Source: a virus. From it: 20,116 bases of DNA. Position numbers and translations under genes: made by a program. Position 1 is the stretch's first letter, and each line of letters opens with the position of its first letter. Positions 7,067 to 12,540 of the stretch are shown in pieces. Where the stretch lies: positions 1 through 20,116 of IMG/VR virus record IMGVR_UViG_3300047510_000016; one strand, given 5' to 3'. The notes beneath the pieces were generated by a model. The model was not told the origin of the DNA. It did no database searches and was given only the letters and a program-made list of their open reading frames with translations.

Positions 7067-7777
7067 TCAGTAGAACAACTGCCGTGGTGCGATCCGCAAG
7101 GGGGCTTTCTCGCGGTCTTCGTCTAACGCAAGCCTTAACTGTTCGTCATACATCTCTTTCAGCATCGGTATGCGCTGCGCGGCCTCGGGAATCTTCAGTG
7201 ACAAGTAGTACGACAACCCAGCAGCCAAGCAGTTAATGAACCTAAATGGCACATCCTGAATGTTGGCTCCGCCGCCAGCATCCTGCATACGACGTAATCG
7301 CCAGTACACAAAGGTGTAAAAATTATCTTGATCTGGCGCAGGCCAGACGTTGATCGTAGGGTACGCAATTCCAGTAGGTGTCAGTACCCCTGACTGCCTA
7401 TTGATCCAAACCTGAATGGGTCTGCCTTGGGCGTTCTTGTTTGGTATCGTGGCGTAGGTATCGACTGAGATACGCGTGATATTGATATCCGTCTGAGGGA
7501 TTCCAGTCTGCGTACGAATAACCTGCTCAATGAGGTCTACTGTATCTACCGGCAAGTTGTAAACAATCGTACCCGTGGTCATGGCGATCTGGCCCTGCTC
7601 AATCGTCCACAGGTTGATACCCCGGTTAGCCCACTCAGTAAACATCAAATTCATGGAACGACGAGCCGTACGGTGTTCGTACCCAGTACGCACCTCAATC
7701 CCGCACCGCTCAAATGCCTCTTCAATAATCTCGTTTAGATCGAGATTAAAGACTGTCGTGCCTGAAGTTGTTGTCAC
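7067..7777 (-). CDS. Head-tail connector/adaptor-like protein, 236 residues
   Basis: The start is GTG 7777, overlapping the upstream stop as GTGA, with GAGGG 6 nt before it; no ATG lies near. Residues 12-55 are helical (DLNEIIEEAFERCGIEVRTG at 13-32; RSMNLMFTEWANRGINLWTI), followed by a beta core with TIVYNLP (69-75), INVWPAPDQDNFYTFVYWRL (142-161), and a helical C-terminal part (FINCLAAGLSYYLSLKIPEA). The layout parallels the 5580-6284 protein and the head-tail adaptor / tail-entry proteins of podoviruses. It probably binds the portal ring or the next ring beneath it. Which of the two similar proteins is the adaptor and which a tail-proximal ring cannot be said from sequence alone. Confidence 0.6.
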   Translation of the reverse strand: MTTTSGTTVFNLDLNEIIEEAFERCGIEVRTGYEHRTARRSMNLMFTEWANRGINLWTIEQGQIAMTTGTIVYNLPVDTVDLIEQVIRTQTGIPQTDINITRISVDTYATIPNKNAQGRPIQVWINRQSGVLTPTGIAYPTINVWPAPDQDNFYTFVYWRLRRMQDAGGGANIQDVPFRFINCLAAGLSYYLSLKIPEAAQRIPMLKEMYDEQLRLALDEDREKAPLRIAPRQLFY

Positions 7778-8031
7778 TTCATCCCTCGGAGCGTTTTAGC
7801 AAGCCTAGCTCTTTGCCCAAGTTTGCCCGGAGCCTTAGTAGCTTTATCAAGCATCTTCGCAGGAATCGGCTTTTTACCTTTAATACCAAGCTGTTCACGA
7901 AGTGCTCCCGGTTTCTTAATTGCAGCTTGAATAAACTTACCGCTTTTAAAACCTTCTACACCACGACCTTTGAGAATGTCCGCTTTGGTCACATCCCCAT
8001 CGCCTGTTAAATCAGGAAACTTTTTAGCCAT
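7774..8031 (-). CDS. Small basic protein with EF-hand/dockerin-like calcium-loop motif, 85 residues
   Basis: ATG 8031 joins the upstream stop as TAATG; the stop overlaps the next gene as GTGA. The N-terminus has FPDLTGDGDVTKADIL (5-20), in which Asp7, Thr9, Asp11, Asp13, Thr15 and Asp18 fall on positions 1, 3, 5, 7, 9 and 12 of an EF-hand or dockerin calcium loop. The rest is Lys/Arg-rich and helical (KSGKFIQAAIKKPGALREQL; KLGQRARLAKTLRGMK). Calcium binding is inferred, not shown; a single loop without a partner would be unusual. Proteins beginning KKFPDLTGDG recur in uncultured phage genomes in my memory, with no function assigned. Confidence 0.7.
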   Translation of the reverse strand: MAKKFPDLTGDGDVTKADILKGRGVEGFKSGKFIQAAIKKPGALREQLGIKGKKPIPAKMLDKATKAPGKLGQRARLAKTLRGMK

Positions 8032-8276
8032 TATCTGTACCTCGCGGTCTTAGCAGCAATGCCTTTTGGTTGTTTGACGAATTGCTTTCCCGAGCGTTTT
8101 CCAGCGCGTTTAGCTCTTGTTGTCGCAGCGTACTCAGCAGGTGTAAGAGCATTGATTGCCGCCTCTGGGAGATACCGCTCGCCAGTTGCTTTTGAACCCT
8201 GTGTACTAGGTTTGCCACTCTTGGTTCTCCATTTCTGGTCAGTCCAATTCTTCAGACTCTGCTGAGGTGCTTTCAA
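8031..8276 (-). CDS. Small basic phage protein, 81 residues, probable TTG start
   Basis: The preferred start is TTG 8276, which overlaps the upstream TGA as TTGA and gives an N-terminus of (M)KAPQQSLKNWTDQ, where similar phage proteins begin as I recall. An ATG at 8342 would add 22 residues that lie wholly inside the upstream gene, so it is less likely. The core is QKWRTKSGKPSTQGSKATGE (14-33), RYLPEAAINALTPAEYAATT (34-53) and KRSGKQFVKQPKGIAAKT. It is strongly basic and has no membrane segment or Cys. Function unknown. It belongs to the run of tiny basic proteins between the EndoVII-like gene and the adaptor-like gene. Confidence 0.65.
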   Translation of the reverse strand: MKAPQQSLKNWTDQKWRTKSGKPSTQGSKATGERYLPEAAINALTPAEYAATTRAKRAGKRSGKQFVKQPKGIAAKTARYR

Positions 8277-8551
8277 TCTCGATAACCCCCGCCCTTTTGC
8301 TTGTACTTCATAGCAAGCATCTGAGCTTTCCTCGCGGACCATTGCCCCGGCGCACCACCTTTACCACCAGCTTTAATGCTGTTGAACAATGCTTTACGCA
8401 TCCCCGGCTTGGTGTAATTGCCAGCTTCGTTCACGCGGGACTCGCCGCCTTTAGAAAACGCCGTGAAATCGGTGTCATCCCGCCTAGCTTTGGTAACCGG
8501 CTTGGGCATCTTGGAGGCGCGAATCGCCCCCATCCCGCGTGAGGCCATCAT
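8273..8551 (-). CDS. Small basic phage protein with GGKGGAPGQWSARKAQ motif, 92 residues
   Basis: Start placed at ATG 8551, one base after the upstream stop; a longer version from TTG 8626 would run deep into the upstream gene and is unlikely. The ribosome-binding site is weak. The N-terminal half is Lys/Arg-rich (RGMGAIRASKMPKPVTKARR), the middle has TDFTAFSKGGESRVNEAGNY (27-46), and the C-terminus has KGGAPGQWSARKAQMLAMKY (64-83) and KQKGGGY. This last motif is a recognisable small domain in bacterial and phage proteins (I recall it under a DUF5872-type name, not certain). Biochemical role unknown. The positive charge and Gly-rich end suggest nucleic-acid contact. Confidence 0.7.
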   Translation of the reverse strand: MMASRGMGAIRASKMPKPVTKARRDDTDFTAFSKGGESRVNEAGNYTKPGMRKALFNSIKAGGKGGAPGQWSARKAQMLAMKYKQKGGGYRD

Positions 8552-8552
8552 C

Positions 8553-8846
8553 TCAGCAGCTCTTTGCTTTCCCGCCTTTGCGGTAAGCCATCCCACCACC
8601 AGCCATCTTGTTACCGGCCATGACAACCATCTTGCCTTTGGTCTTGCCTTTCATAGCAACACCATCACGGCTAGGAGCTGCGGTCTTAACTGCGCCCATC
8701 TTGCTTGCGGACATGCCGCCCATGTTCATCTTTTTCATCGTAAATTCCTTTCCAACGGATTGAGGGACATCAACTTTCTTTGCGAACTTCGGATTGTTCG
8801 CTACTGCCTGCATGAACCTTCTCTGCTTCTCGCTGACTGCTGGCAT
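8553..8846 (-). CDS. Small Met/Lys/Gly-rich protein with SEKQRRFM motif, 97 residues
   Basis: ATG 8846 follows the upstream TAG by two bases and has AAAGGA just upstream; an in-frame GTG at 8849 is less likely. The N-terminus reads PAVSEKQRRFMQAVANNPKF (2-21) and VPQSVGKEF, a conserved small-protein motif in phages and bacteria. From about residue 36 the sequence becomes strikingly rich in Met, Gly and Lys (KKMNMGGMSASKMG; KMVVMAGNKMAGGGMAYRKG). The two halves have different composition, so it may combine a helical head with a disordered basic tail. I know this head-plus-Gly/Lys-tail design from many uncultured phages, without a demonstrated function. Confidence 0.7.
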   Translation of the reverse strand: MPAVSEKQRRFMQAVANNPKFAKKVDVPQSVGKEFTMKKMNMGGMSASKMGAVKTAAPSRDGVAMKGKTKGKMVVMAGNKMAGGGMAYRKGGKAKSC

Positions 8847-8848
8847 CA

Positions 8849-9097
8849 CTATCCTTTTTTAGCGAGGGCATCAATCTTTGCTTCAAGCCGTTCAAAGCCT
8901 GTATCAAAGCGTTCCATAATCTTTTCAAGGTCCGCACGAACTTCTGCACGAGTGATGTGATCACGAGCGATTTCCTCCCTCGTTTTGTTTAGTAGGATCT
9001 GGATGCGCTGCTGTTCCTCATGCGAGTTCTTAAGCATGAACATCACAAGCCCTACTAAGATAGACGTAATGAGATTCCAAAGAATAATCGGATCCAT
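8849..9097 (-). CDS. Membrane-anchored coiled-coil protein, 82 residues
   Basis: ATG 9097 directly follows the upstream TAA, with GGAG 9 nt before the ATG. One N-terminal hydrophobic segment (IILWNLITSILVGLVMFML, 4-22) is followed by a highly charged helix with heptad spacing (EEQQRIQILLNKTREEI; RADLEKIMERFDTGFERLEA). A single transmembrane helix with a long charged coiled coil could fit a small inner-membrane protein, a holin-like or spanin-like lysis accessory, or an assembly factor. No lysin lies next to it, so a lysis role is not supported here. The positive-inside pattern suggests the coiled coil is cytoplasmic. Function undetermined. Confidence 0.7.
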   Translation of the reverse strand: MDPIILWNLITSILVGLVMFMLKNSHEEQQRIQILLNKTREEIARDHITRAEVRADLEKIMERFDTGFERLEAKIDALAKKG

Positions 9098-9505
9098 TTA
9101 GCACTGCTCCGCCTTAACTTTATACGCATCCCACTCAGGAGCATCTGCTGAAGCATAAAGATACTGGGCGGCAAACTCCAACAACATTGGGTCATCACGG
9201 AAATGCCCTAACCCTCTATTACAGTGATTGCAGAGCATCCCTCTTACTTCTCCGGTTACATGGTCATGGTCTACAACCAAAGGCCCGTTATCCCCACAAA
9301 TAACACACTGTGTAACCGTGGCTTTTATATCCGCTAAAGCTTCGTCTGTAATTACATCACGAAACCGCCCACGACAGTTTGCATTTCGATACGTTGCACG
9401 ACAACTACGGCACCAGCTATCTAAACCGTTACGCTTTTTGTTGTGTGGAGGGAAGAACTCAATTGTTTCTGGTTTTTCCTCTTTACAGCGTGTACAGGCT
9501 AGCAT
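9098..9505 (-). CDS. Recombination endonuclease VII-like HNH nuclease (T4 gp49 family)
   Basis: A 135-residue protein. ATG 9505 overlaps the upstream TAG; GTG 9511 is an alternative. The core fits the endonuclease VII family: zinc ligands Cys67, Cys70, Cys92 and Cys95 (CVIC ... CNHC), the DHDH motif at 79-82, TGEVRGMLCNHCNRGLGHF (84-102) and Asn96, matching the His-Me finger active site of T4 gp49. In front of it are two more Cys pairs (Cys4/Cys7 and Cys32/Cys35), probably a second zinc module often found in phage versions. In T4 the enzyme resolves Holliday junctions and trims branched DNA before packaging, which would suit its place in a virion operon. A homing-type nuclease of the same fold is the main alternative. 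Confidence 0.8.
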   Translation of the reverse strand: MLACTRCKEEKPETIEFFPPHNKKRNGLDSWCRSCRATYRNANCRGRFRDVITDEALADIKATVTQCVICGDNGPLVVDHDHVTGEVRGMLCNHCNRGLGHFRDDPMLLEFAAQYLYASADAPEWDAYKVKAEQC

Positions 9506-9759
9506 TTCCACGCCTTTAACGACAACGCTTTGCGCGTTGGTCGCCCTTTTTCATCTTTCATTGGCCCAGGCATCCCACTCATCCTTGCACAAAAAGACTT
9601 ACGCCGGTTAGCATCTTTCTCGGTTTTTGGGTTTGGAGCGGGGGGTTTAAGCCCAGGCTTACCCGGATTAGCTGCGTTATATGAAGCTCTGCCTTTGGCG
9701 TTGAGTCCGCCTTTTTCAGATTTACCTTCTTTACGCTGCCATGCCGGAGTCTTAGCCAT
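9499..9759 (-). CDS. Small basic phage protein (KGRASYNAANPGKPGLKPP), 86 residues
   Basis: ATG 9759 overlaps the upstream stop by 8 nt, with GGTGA about 9 nt upstream. The sequence is rich in Lys, Gly and Pro: WQRKEGKSEKGGLNAKGRAS (7-26), NAANPGKPGLKPPAPNPKTE (28-47), KDANRRKSFCARMSGMPGPM (48-67), ending RKALSLKAWKC. This is a highly recognisable small phage protein type (I recall a DUF6321-like label, uncertain). Two Cys lie far apart and do not make a zinc ribbon. It is probably intrinsically disordered in part. Function unknown; the basic character is shared with the other tiny genes nearby. Confidence 0.72.
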   Translation of the reverse strand: MAKTPAWQRKEGKSEKGGLNAKGRASYNAANPGKPGLKPPAPNPKTEKDANRRKSFCARMSGMPGPMKDEKGRPTRKALSLKAWKC

Positions 9760-10063
9760 AGAAGATCACCATTGACGTAGTGTTTGTAACAGTGCCATGC
9801 AGCCCAACAGAAGCCAAAATACCTTCGCCGGGGAGTGGGATGATGGTATACCCAGCATTGGCTTTTGCCGCTGTATTAACTGTTAACAAAACTGGACCCG
9901 TTGCGCTTCCATCACGAATAACGACAGACCCAGCATCAGTGCCATTTACTGCATAGATCGTTTTGATCCTTGCGCGTGGAACCGCCAAACTGTTTTGGTT
10001 TAAAAAATCACCAGTCGAGGTTAGCGGTTGGGTCGCAAAGACATCATATTGCATCGTCGCCAT
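9752..10063 (-). CDS. Beta-rich virion-associated hypothetical protein, 103 residues
   Basis: ATG 10063 has GGAG 8 nt upstream. It lies inside the last codons of the 57-residue gene before it, overlapping by 20 nt. The protein is composed of short strands: QYDVFATQPLTSTGDFL (5-21), RARIKTIYAVNGTDAGSVVI (30-49), PVLLTVNTAAKANAGYTIIP (57-76), GEGILASVGLHGTVTNTTSM (79-98). It has no charged motif, Cys or membrane helix. The size and all-beta pattern fit a small capsid or tail decoration protein. I do not recognise a family with certainty. Confidence 0.65.
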   Translation of the reverse strand: MATMQYDVFATQPLTSTGDFLNQNSLAVPRARIKTIYAVNGTDAGSVVIRDGSATGPVLLTVNTAAKANAGYTIIPLPGEGILASVGLHGTVTNTTSMVIFYG

Positions 10064-10217
10064 TCTGCTGCTCCGGTTTTTCTTGCTCCATCTTCTGAAG
10101 CAAGTAATCGACCATATCTATTGCACCGTTAGCTTGCTGGAGCATCTCAAACAAGTTTTGCCGTTTGGCTATGGCTTGTTGTCTGACTTCCAGCAAGGTT
10201 TCTTTGGTTAGTTCCAT
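10044..10217 (-). CDS. Short helical protein, 57 residues (small coupled ORF)
   Basis: Read directly from the bases; shorter than common ORF cutoffs. ATG 10217 overlaps the upstream TAA as TAATG, and the stop TGA at 10046-10044 lies inside the next gene. The protein is a single predicted amphipathic helix or coiled coil: TKETLLEVRQQAIAKRQNLF (4-23), EMLQQANGAIDMVDYLLQKM (24-43), then an acidic/Gln tail EQEKPEQQNGDDAI. Small proteins of this type with a Gln-rich helix and a hydrophilic tail are frequent between phage structural genes. They could act as assembly helpers, but nothing in the sequence names a function. Confidence 0.65.
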   Translation of the reverse strand: MELTKETLLEVRQQAIAKRQNLFEMLQQANGAIDMVDYLLQKMEQEKPEQQNGDDAI

Positions 10218-10819
10218 TAGGTGGGCTGAGCAGCGTAGAGCGGAATCCAGTAGTTGGTAGCACCAACCTTAACGCGAAGACCGCCGTAAGCAGTGCCCAA
10301 AGTCGTACCAGCTACCAGCATTTTTCCTGCCCCAGCCGTCAAACCTTGGATGTTCATGAAAACACCGTTGGTATCGACCGTGCCCGCGCCCGTACCGTTG
10401 ACCGAAGCGTAGATAAGTGACGTTGTCGTACCAGTAGAGTCACCGGAAGCACAATTAAGTTCAAGCTCTAGGGGCGCATAAGTACCGGAAGTAGTACCTG
10501 CCGAAAGGCTTAACTCAGCAACAAACGCCGAACCAAGACCGGTCGTGCGGCCCGAAGCGCCGTAGGTGACTTCAGCTTTTAGAGCGTTGGAGAACGACCC
10601 CAACGCCACGTTGGTAGACATCGAAAATTTAGTACGACCGCCGTCTGCGCCCGCGCCAGACATCGTGGTGTCAACAACCAAAGGCTGATACGTGCCGCTG
10701 GTTGCAGTGTTTGTGGTGGTGATGGTATTACCGGATTCAGTAATTGCAAGGGTGCCGATGAAGCTGCCCTCAAAGCCGTTATCCGACTTTACTGGCCCGG
10801 AGAAGGTTGTACGTGCCAT
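10217..10819 (-). CDS. Virion structural/decoration-like protein, 200 residues
   Basis: ATG 10819 is preceded by GAGG 6 nt upstream and by a structured 94-nt leader, so it is probably translated at a high level. It begins ARTTFSGPVKSDNGFEGSF (2-20) and ends GLRVKVGATNYWIPLYAAQ (180-198), both of which I associate with virion proteins of uncultured phages. An internal duplication is visible: ATSGTYQPLVVD (39-50) and TTSGTYAPLELE (109-120). It is low in charge, Gly/Thr/Ser-rich and all-beta. It comes after the major capsid gene, interrupted by the HNH gene, so a capsid decoration or head-fibre role is the best guess. Confidence 0.65.
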   Translation of the reverse strand: MARTTFSGPVKSDNGFEGSFIGTLAITESGNTITTTNTATSGTYQPLVVDTTMSGAGADGGRTKFSMSTNVALGSFSNALKAEVTYGASGRTTGLGSAFVAELSLSAGTTSGTYAPLELELNCASGDSTGTTTSLIYASVNGTGAGTVDTNGVFMNIQGLTAGAGKMLVAGTTLGTAYGGLRVKVGATNYWIPLYAAQPT

Positions 10820-10913
10820 GTAATCCTCACATGCGATATCGGTGTATTAGTCTGCATGTCGTCAGCCGGGACTGTCTAATACACCGGGCTAACCCCGGAA
10901 TATCAGTGTTTTA
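10820..10913 (-). promoter_or_regulatory. Structured intergenic leader with two mutually exclusive hairpins
   Basis: The only long gap apart from the HNH upstream region and the right end. On the minus strand there is a GC hairpin CCGGG-GTTAG-CCCGG (10898-10884). A second, 11-bp perfect stem CGGTGTATTAG / CTAATACACCG (10886-10876 with 10850-10840) encloses a 25-nt loop. The two share the three bases CGG (10886-10884), so they compete. The loop holds another CCCGG (10870-10866) that could pair with the CCGGG arm of the first hairpin. A direct repeat ACAC[CT]GATAT lies at both ends (10909-10900 and 10845-10836, 64 nt apart). The ribosome-binding site of the 10217-10819 gene follows immediately. 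It may be a translational or transcriptional control element, a promoter region or a processing site. Confidence 0.55.
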
Positions 10914-11516
10914 TCAGGTTGTGAGGGGTGTGTCAACCATGCGATTGTATTTAAGCAAGTTGTCTTTTTGGGTTAAAACTTGCAAGTTCCAAGGCACATG
11001 AAGCCCGCATACGTTTTCACCATGAAGGGGGACAATATGATCCACCGCATGACGTTCTCCAGTAGCACGGCTAAGTTCAATAGCTAGCCTGTATTTCAAC
11101 CTGATTTCCATTTTGTGAGTGTCCGTCAACCATTTAGGCGTGGCATCCCTAAATCTTCGACGACGTAAGCTAGTCATTTCTTTATACATATCAGGGTTGT
11201 TGACCTTATGAGTTTTTTTATATCGGCGTTTATCCTCGTCTGGTCTTGCCTGTGCCCGCGCAATGACGTTTTCTTTGTTTGCTTCGTAATACTTTCGCTT
11301 AGCTTGTTGCCCCGCTTCTGATTTGTTGTAGTCGCGGAAGTAATCGGCTCTGGTGGTATTGGCTTTTTCCCATTCAACTTTCAAACATTCAACGCATGAG
11401 CCTTTAGTTTTGCGCGGTGCAATGTGCCCATGCTTACAAGGCTCGCCAGTGAAGTAGTACTTGGCACCTGTGGCTTTAGCTTCTTGTCGGGTTTTGGGTA
11501 AATTTGTGGTGTCCAT
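10914..11516 (-). CDS. HNH homing-type endonuclease
   Basis: A 200-residue protein with a near-perfect AAGGAG ribosome-binding site 6 nt before its ATG. The N-terminus has a zinc-binding module often seen in phage HNH proteins: CKHGH (27-31) paired with CVEC (41-44). The middle is a Lys/Arg/Tyr-rich helical region (KYYEANKENVIARAQARPDE, 75-94). The C-terminus has the HNH fold: HAVDHIVPLHG (156-166, with Asp159 and His160), WNLQVL (176-181, Asn177) and KDNLLKYN (184-191). Such genes are usually selfish: they cut intronless or insertless alleles and spread between phages. The insertion between capsid gene and the next virion gene, with its own terminator in front and promoter signals, supports this. 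No intron or intein is visible nearby. Confidence 0.85.
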   Translation of the reverse strand: MDTTNLPKTRQEAKATGAKYYFTGEPCKHGHIAPRKTKGSCVECLKVEWEKANTTRADYFRDYNKSEAGQQAKRKYYEANKENVIARAQARPDEDKRRYKKTHKVNNPDMYKEMTSLRRRRFRDATPKWLTDTHKMEIRLKYRLAIELSRATGERHAVDHIVPLHGENVCGLHVPWNLQVLTQKDNLLKYNRMVDTPLTT

Positions 11517-11543
11517 TCCATCTCCTTAGTTACGATACGGAGA

Positions 11544-11552
11544 ATTATATCA
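11544..11552 (-). promoter_or_regulatory. Candidate extended -10 promoter for the HNH gene
   Basis: The minus strand reads TGATATAAT here, an exact TGn-TATAAT extended -10, 27 nt before the HNH ATG. There is no good -35 (TTTTCT at about 17 nt spacing), which extended -10 promoters tolerate. It lies between the terminator and the HNH start, the only place from which this gene could be independently transcribed. Confidence 0.45.
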
Positions 11553-11560
11553 TGTACCCC

Positions 11561-11592
11561 ACAAAAAGAAAAGCCACCCGAAGGTGGCTCTT
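11561..11592 (-). terminator. Rho-independent terminator after the major capsid gene
   Basis: On the minus strand a perfect 7-bp stem with a TTCG loop, AGCCACC-TTCG-GGTGGCT (11589-11572), is followed directly by TTTCTTTTT. It starts 31 nt after the capsid stop codon. The UUCG loop and U-tract make this a textbook intrinsic terminator. It would end most transcripts after the capsid gene and lower expression of everything downstream unless new promoters act there. Confidence 0.85.
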
Positions 11593-11619
11593 CCAAACCA
11601 AGCTAAATCCTTGATTTTA

Positions 11620-12528
11620 TTATGCTCCGGGCGAACCAAACATCCCAAGCGGATCAGACCAACCGAACGAATAACGCTCGCGGCTCTTGTACCGAACGTT
11701 TCCGGTATCGAAATCGCCATCCATTCCCTGTGTCAAAGGTGCGCGGACAAAGTGCTTCATACCATTGGGCACGTCAGTCGTAAGGAACCAAGCATCCGTA
11801 TCCGTCAAGAAGTGGTTAATGGCGTAACCCTCGGGGATCGAGCCATTGTTCTTCAAGGCGTTGATCGTGTTGTCTGCCGTGTCAACGCGCAGTTCCGTTT
11901 CCAAAATACGAGTTGCAACGAACTGCAATGCAGACGGGATGATCAGCTTCTTCGGCTTAGCTGCAATCAACAGACCACGTTCGTCAGTCCAAGCTGCAAT
12001 CTGAATAACCGCTGCTTCCAACGATGTTTCAGAAAGGTCAGCCGCAACTGCGGGCGTGTTGCTGTTGGTGCCACCAGAGATCAAAGGATGTGCTGTCGAG
12101 AACAGAGCAACTCCATCACCGCCCGTGTAGGCAGTATTAAAGCCGTTGTTCAGAACCGCAGCAGCTTTGGTCTGCTTGGTGTATGCCATAGCGCGAGCTA
12201 AGGACTTGGTGTAGCGATTAGCCAGATTGTCGTACAGGTTGTCCTCGATAGCCTCTTCGGTTAGCGAGAATCCTAAGACAATAGTCTCATGGACGTAACG
12301 AGCGGTCCAAGCTTCTTGCGCGTTATCGTAGGCCATCGCGCTGCCTTCGTTCTTGACCGGTGCGGCCGAGAATCCAGACAGTTTGGTTTCCTCTTCAAAC
12401 GAACGCTCGGAAGTCTCGGTTTCGTAGATTTCCTTGTGCTCTTCGCCATAGCGAGCGTACTCCAAGCCGAACAATGCGTTCAGGCCGGGGAGAAGCTCTT
12501 TCAGTAGTTGTGCGCGTGAAATAGCCAT
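11620..12528 (-). CDS. Major capsid protein (Mu gpT-like, HK97 fold)
   Basis: A 302-residue protein with an AAAGGGG ribosome-binding site about 7 nt upstream of its ATG. It resembles the Mu-type major head subunit (gpT) family: an N-terminal helical part (LLKELLPGLNALFGLEYARY, 8-27), FSLTEEAIEDNLYDNL (87-102), a central ALFSTAHPLISGG region (141-153), then PKKLIIPSALQFVATRILET, GSIPEGYAINHFLTDTDAWF and a C-terminal MDGDFDTGNVRYKSRERYSF. HK97-fold shells of this class are built with a scaffold, which is present upstream. The gene is followed at once by a strong terminator, consistent with a highly expressed last gene of the head transcript. Length is normal for the family; no prohead protease is seen, so the protein is probably not cleaved. 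Confidence 0.87.
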   Translation of the reverse strand: MAISRAQLLKELLPGLNALFGLEYARYGEEHKEIYETETSERSFEEETKLSGFSAAPVKNEGSAMAYDNAQEAWTARYVHETIVLGFSLTEEAIEDNLYDNLANRYTKSLARAMAYTKQTKAAAVLNNGFNTAYTGGDGVALFSTAHPLISGGTNSNTPAVAADLSETSLEAAVIQIAAWTDERGLLIAAKPKKLIIPSALQFVATRILETELRVDTADNTINALKNNGSIPEGYAINHFLTDTDAWFLTTDVPNGMKHFVRAPLTQGMDGDFDTGNVRYKSRERYSFGWSDPLGMFGSPGA

Positions 12529-12540
12529 TTAGTTTCCCCT

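Noticed and set aside
8849-9097. Calling the membrane-anchored coiled-coil protein a holin or spanin
   Set aside because: It has only one hydrophobic helix and a long charged coiled coil, and there is no endolysin or Rz1-like lipoprotein beside it.
10835-10910. Target-site duplication of a mobile element from the ACACYGATAT direct repeats
   Set aside because: The repeats are imperfect, the sequence between is only about 55 nt, and no transposase or terminal inverted repeat pair of an insertion sequence is present.
11584-12201. A 205-codon plus-strand frame over the capsid gene
   Set aside because: Antisense to the well-supported major capsid gene; no coherent motif or ribosome-binding site, and no other plus-strand gene in the window.
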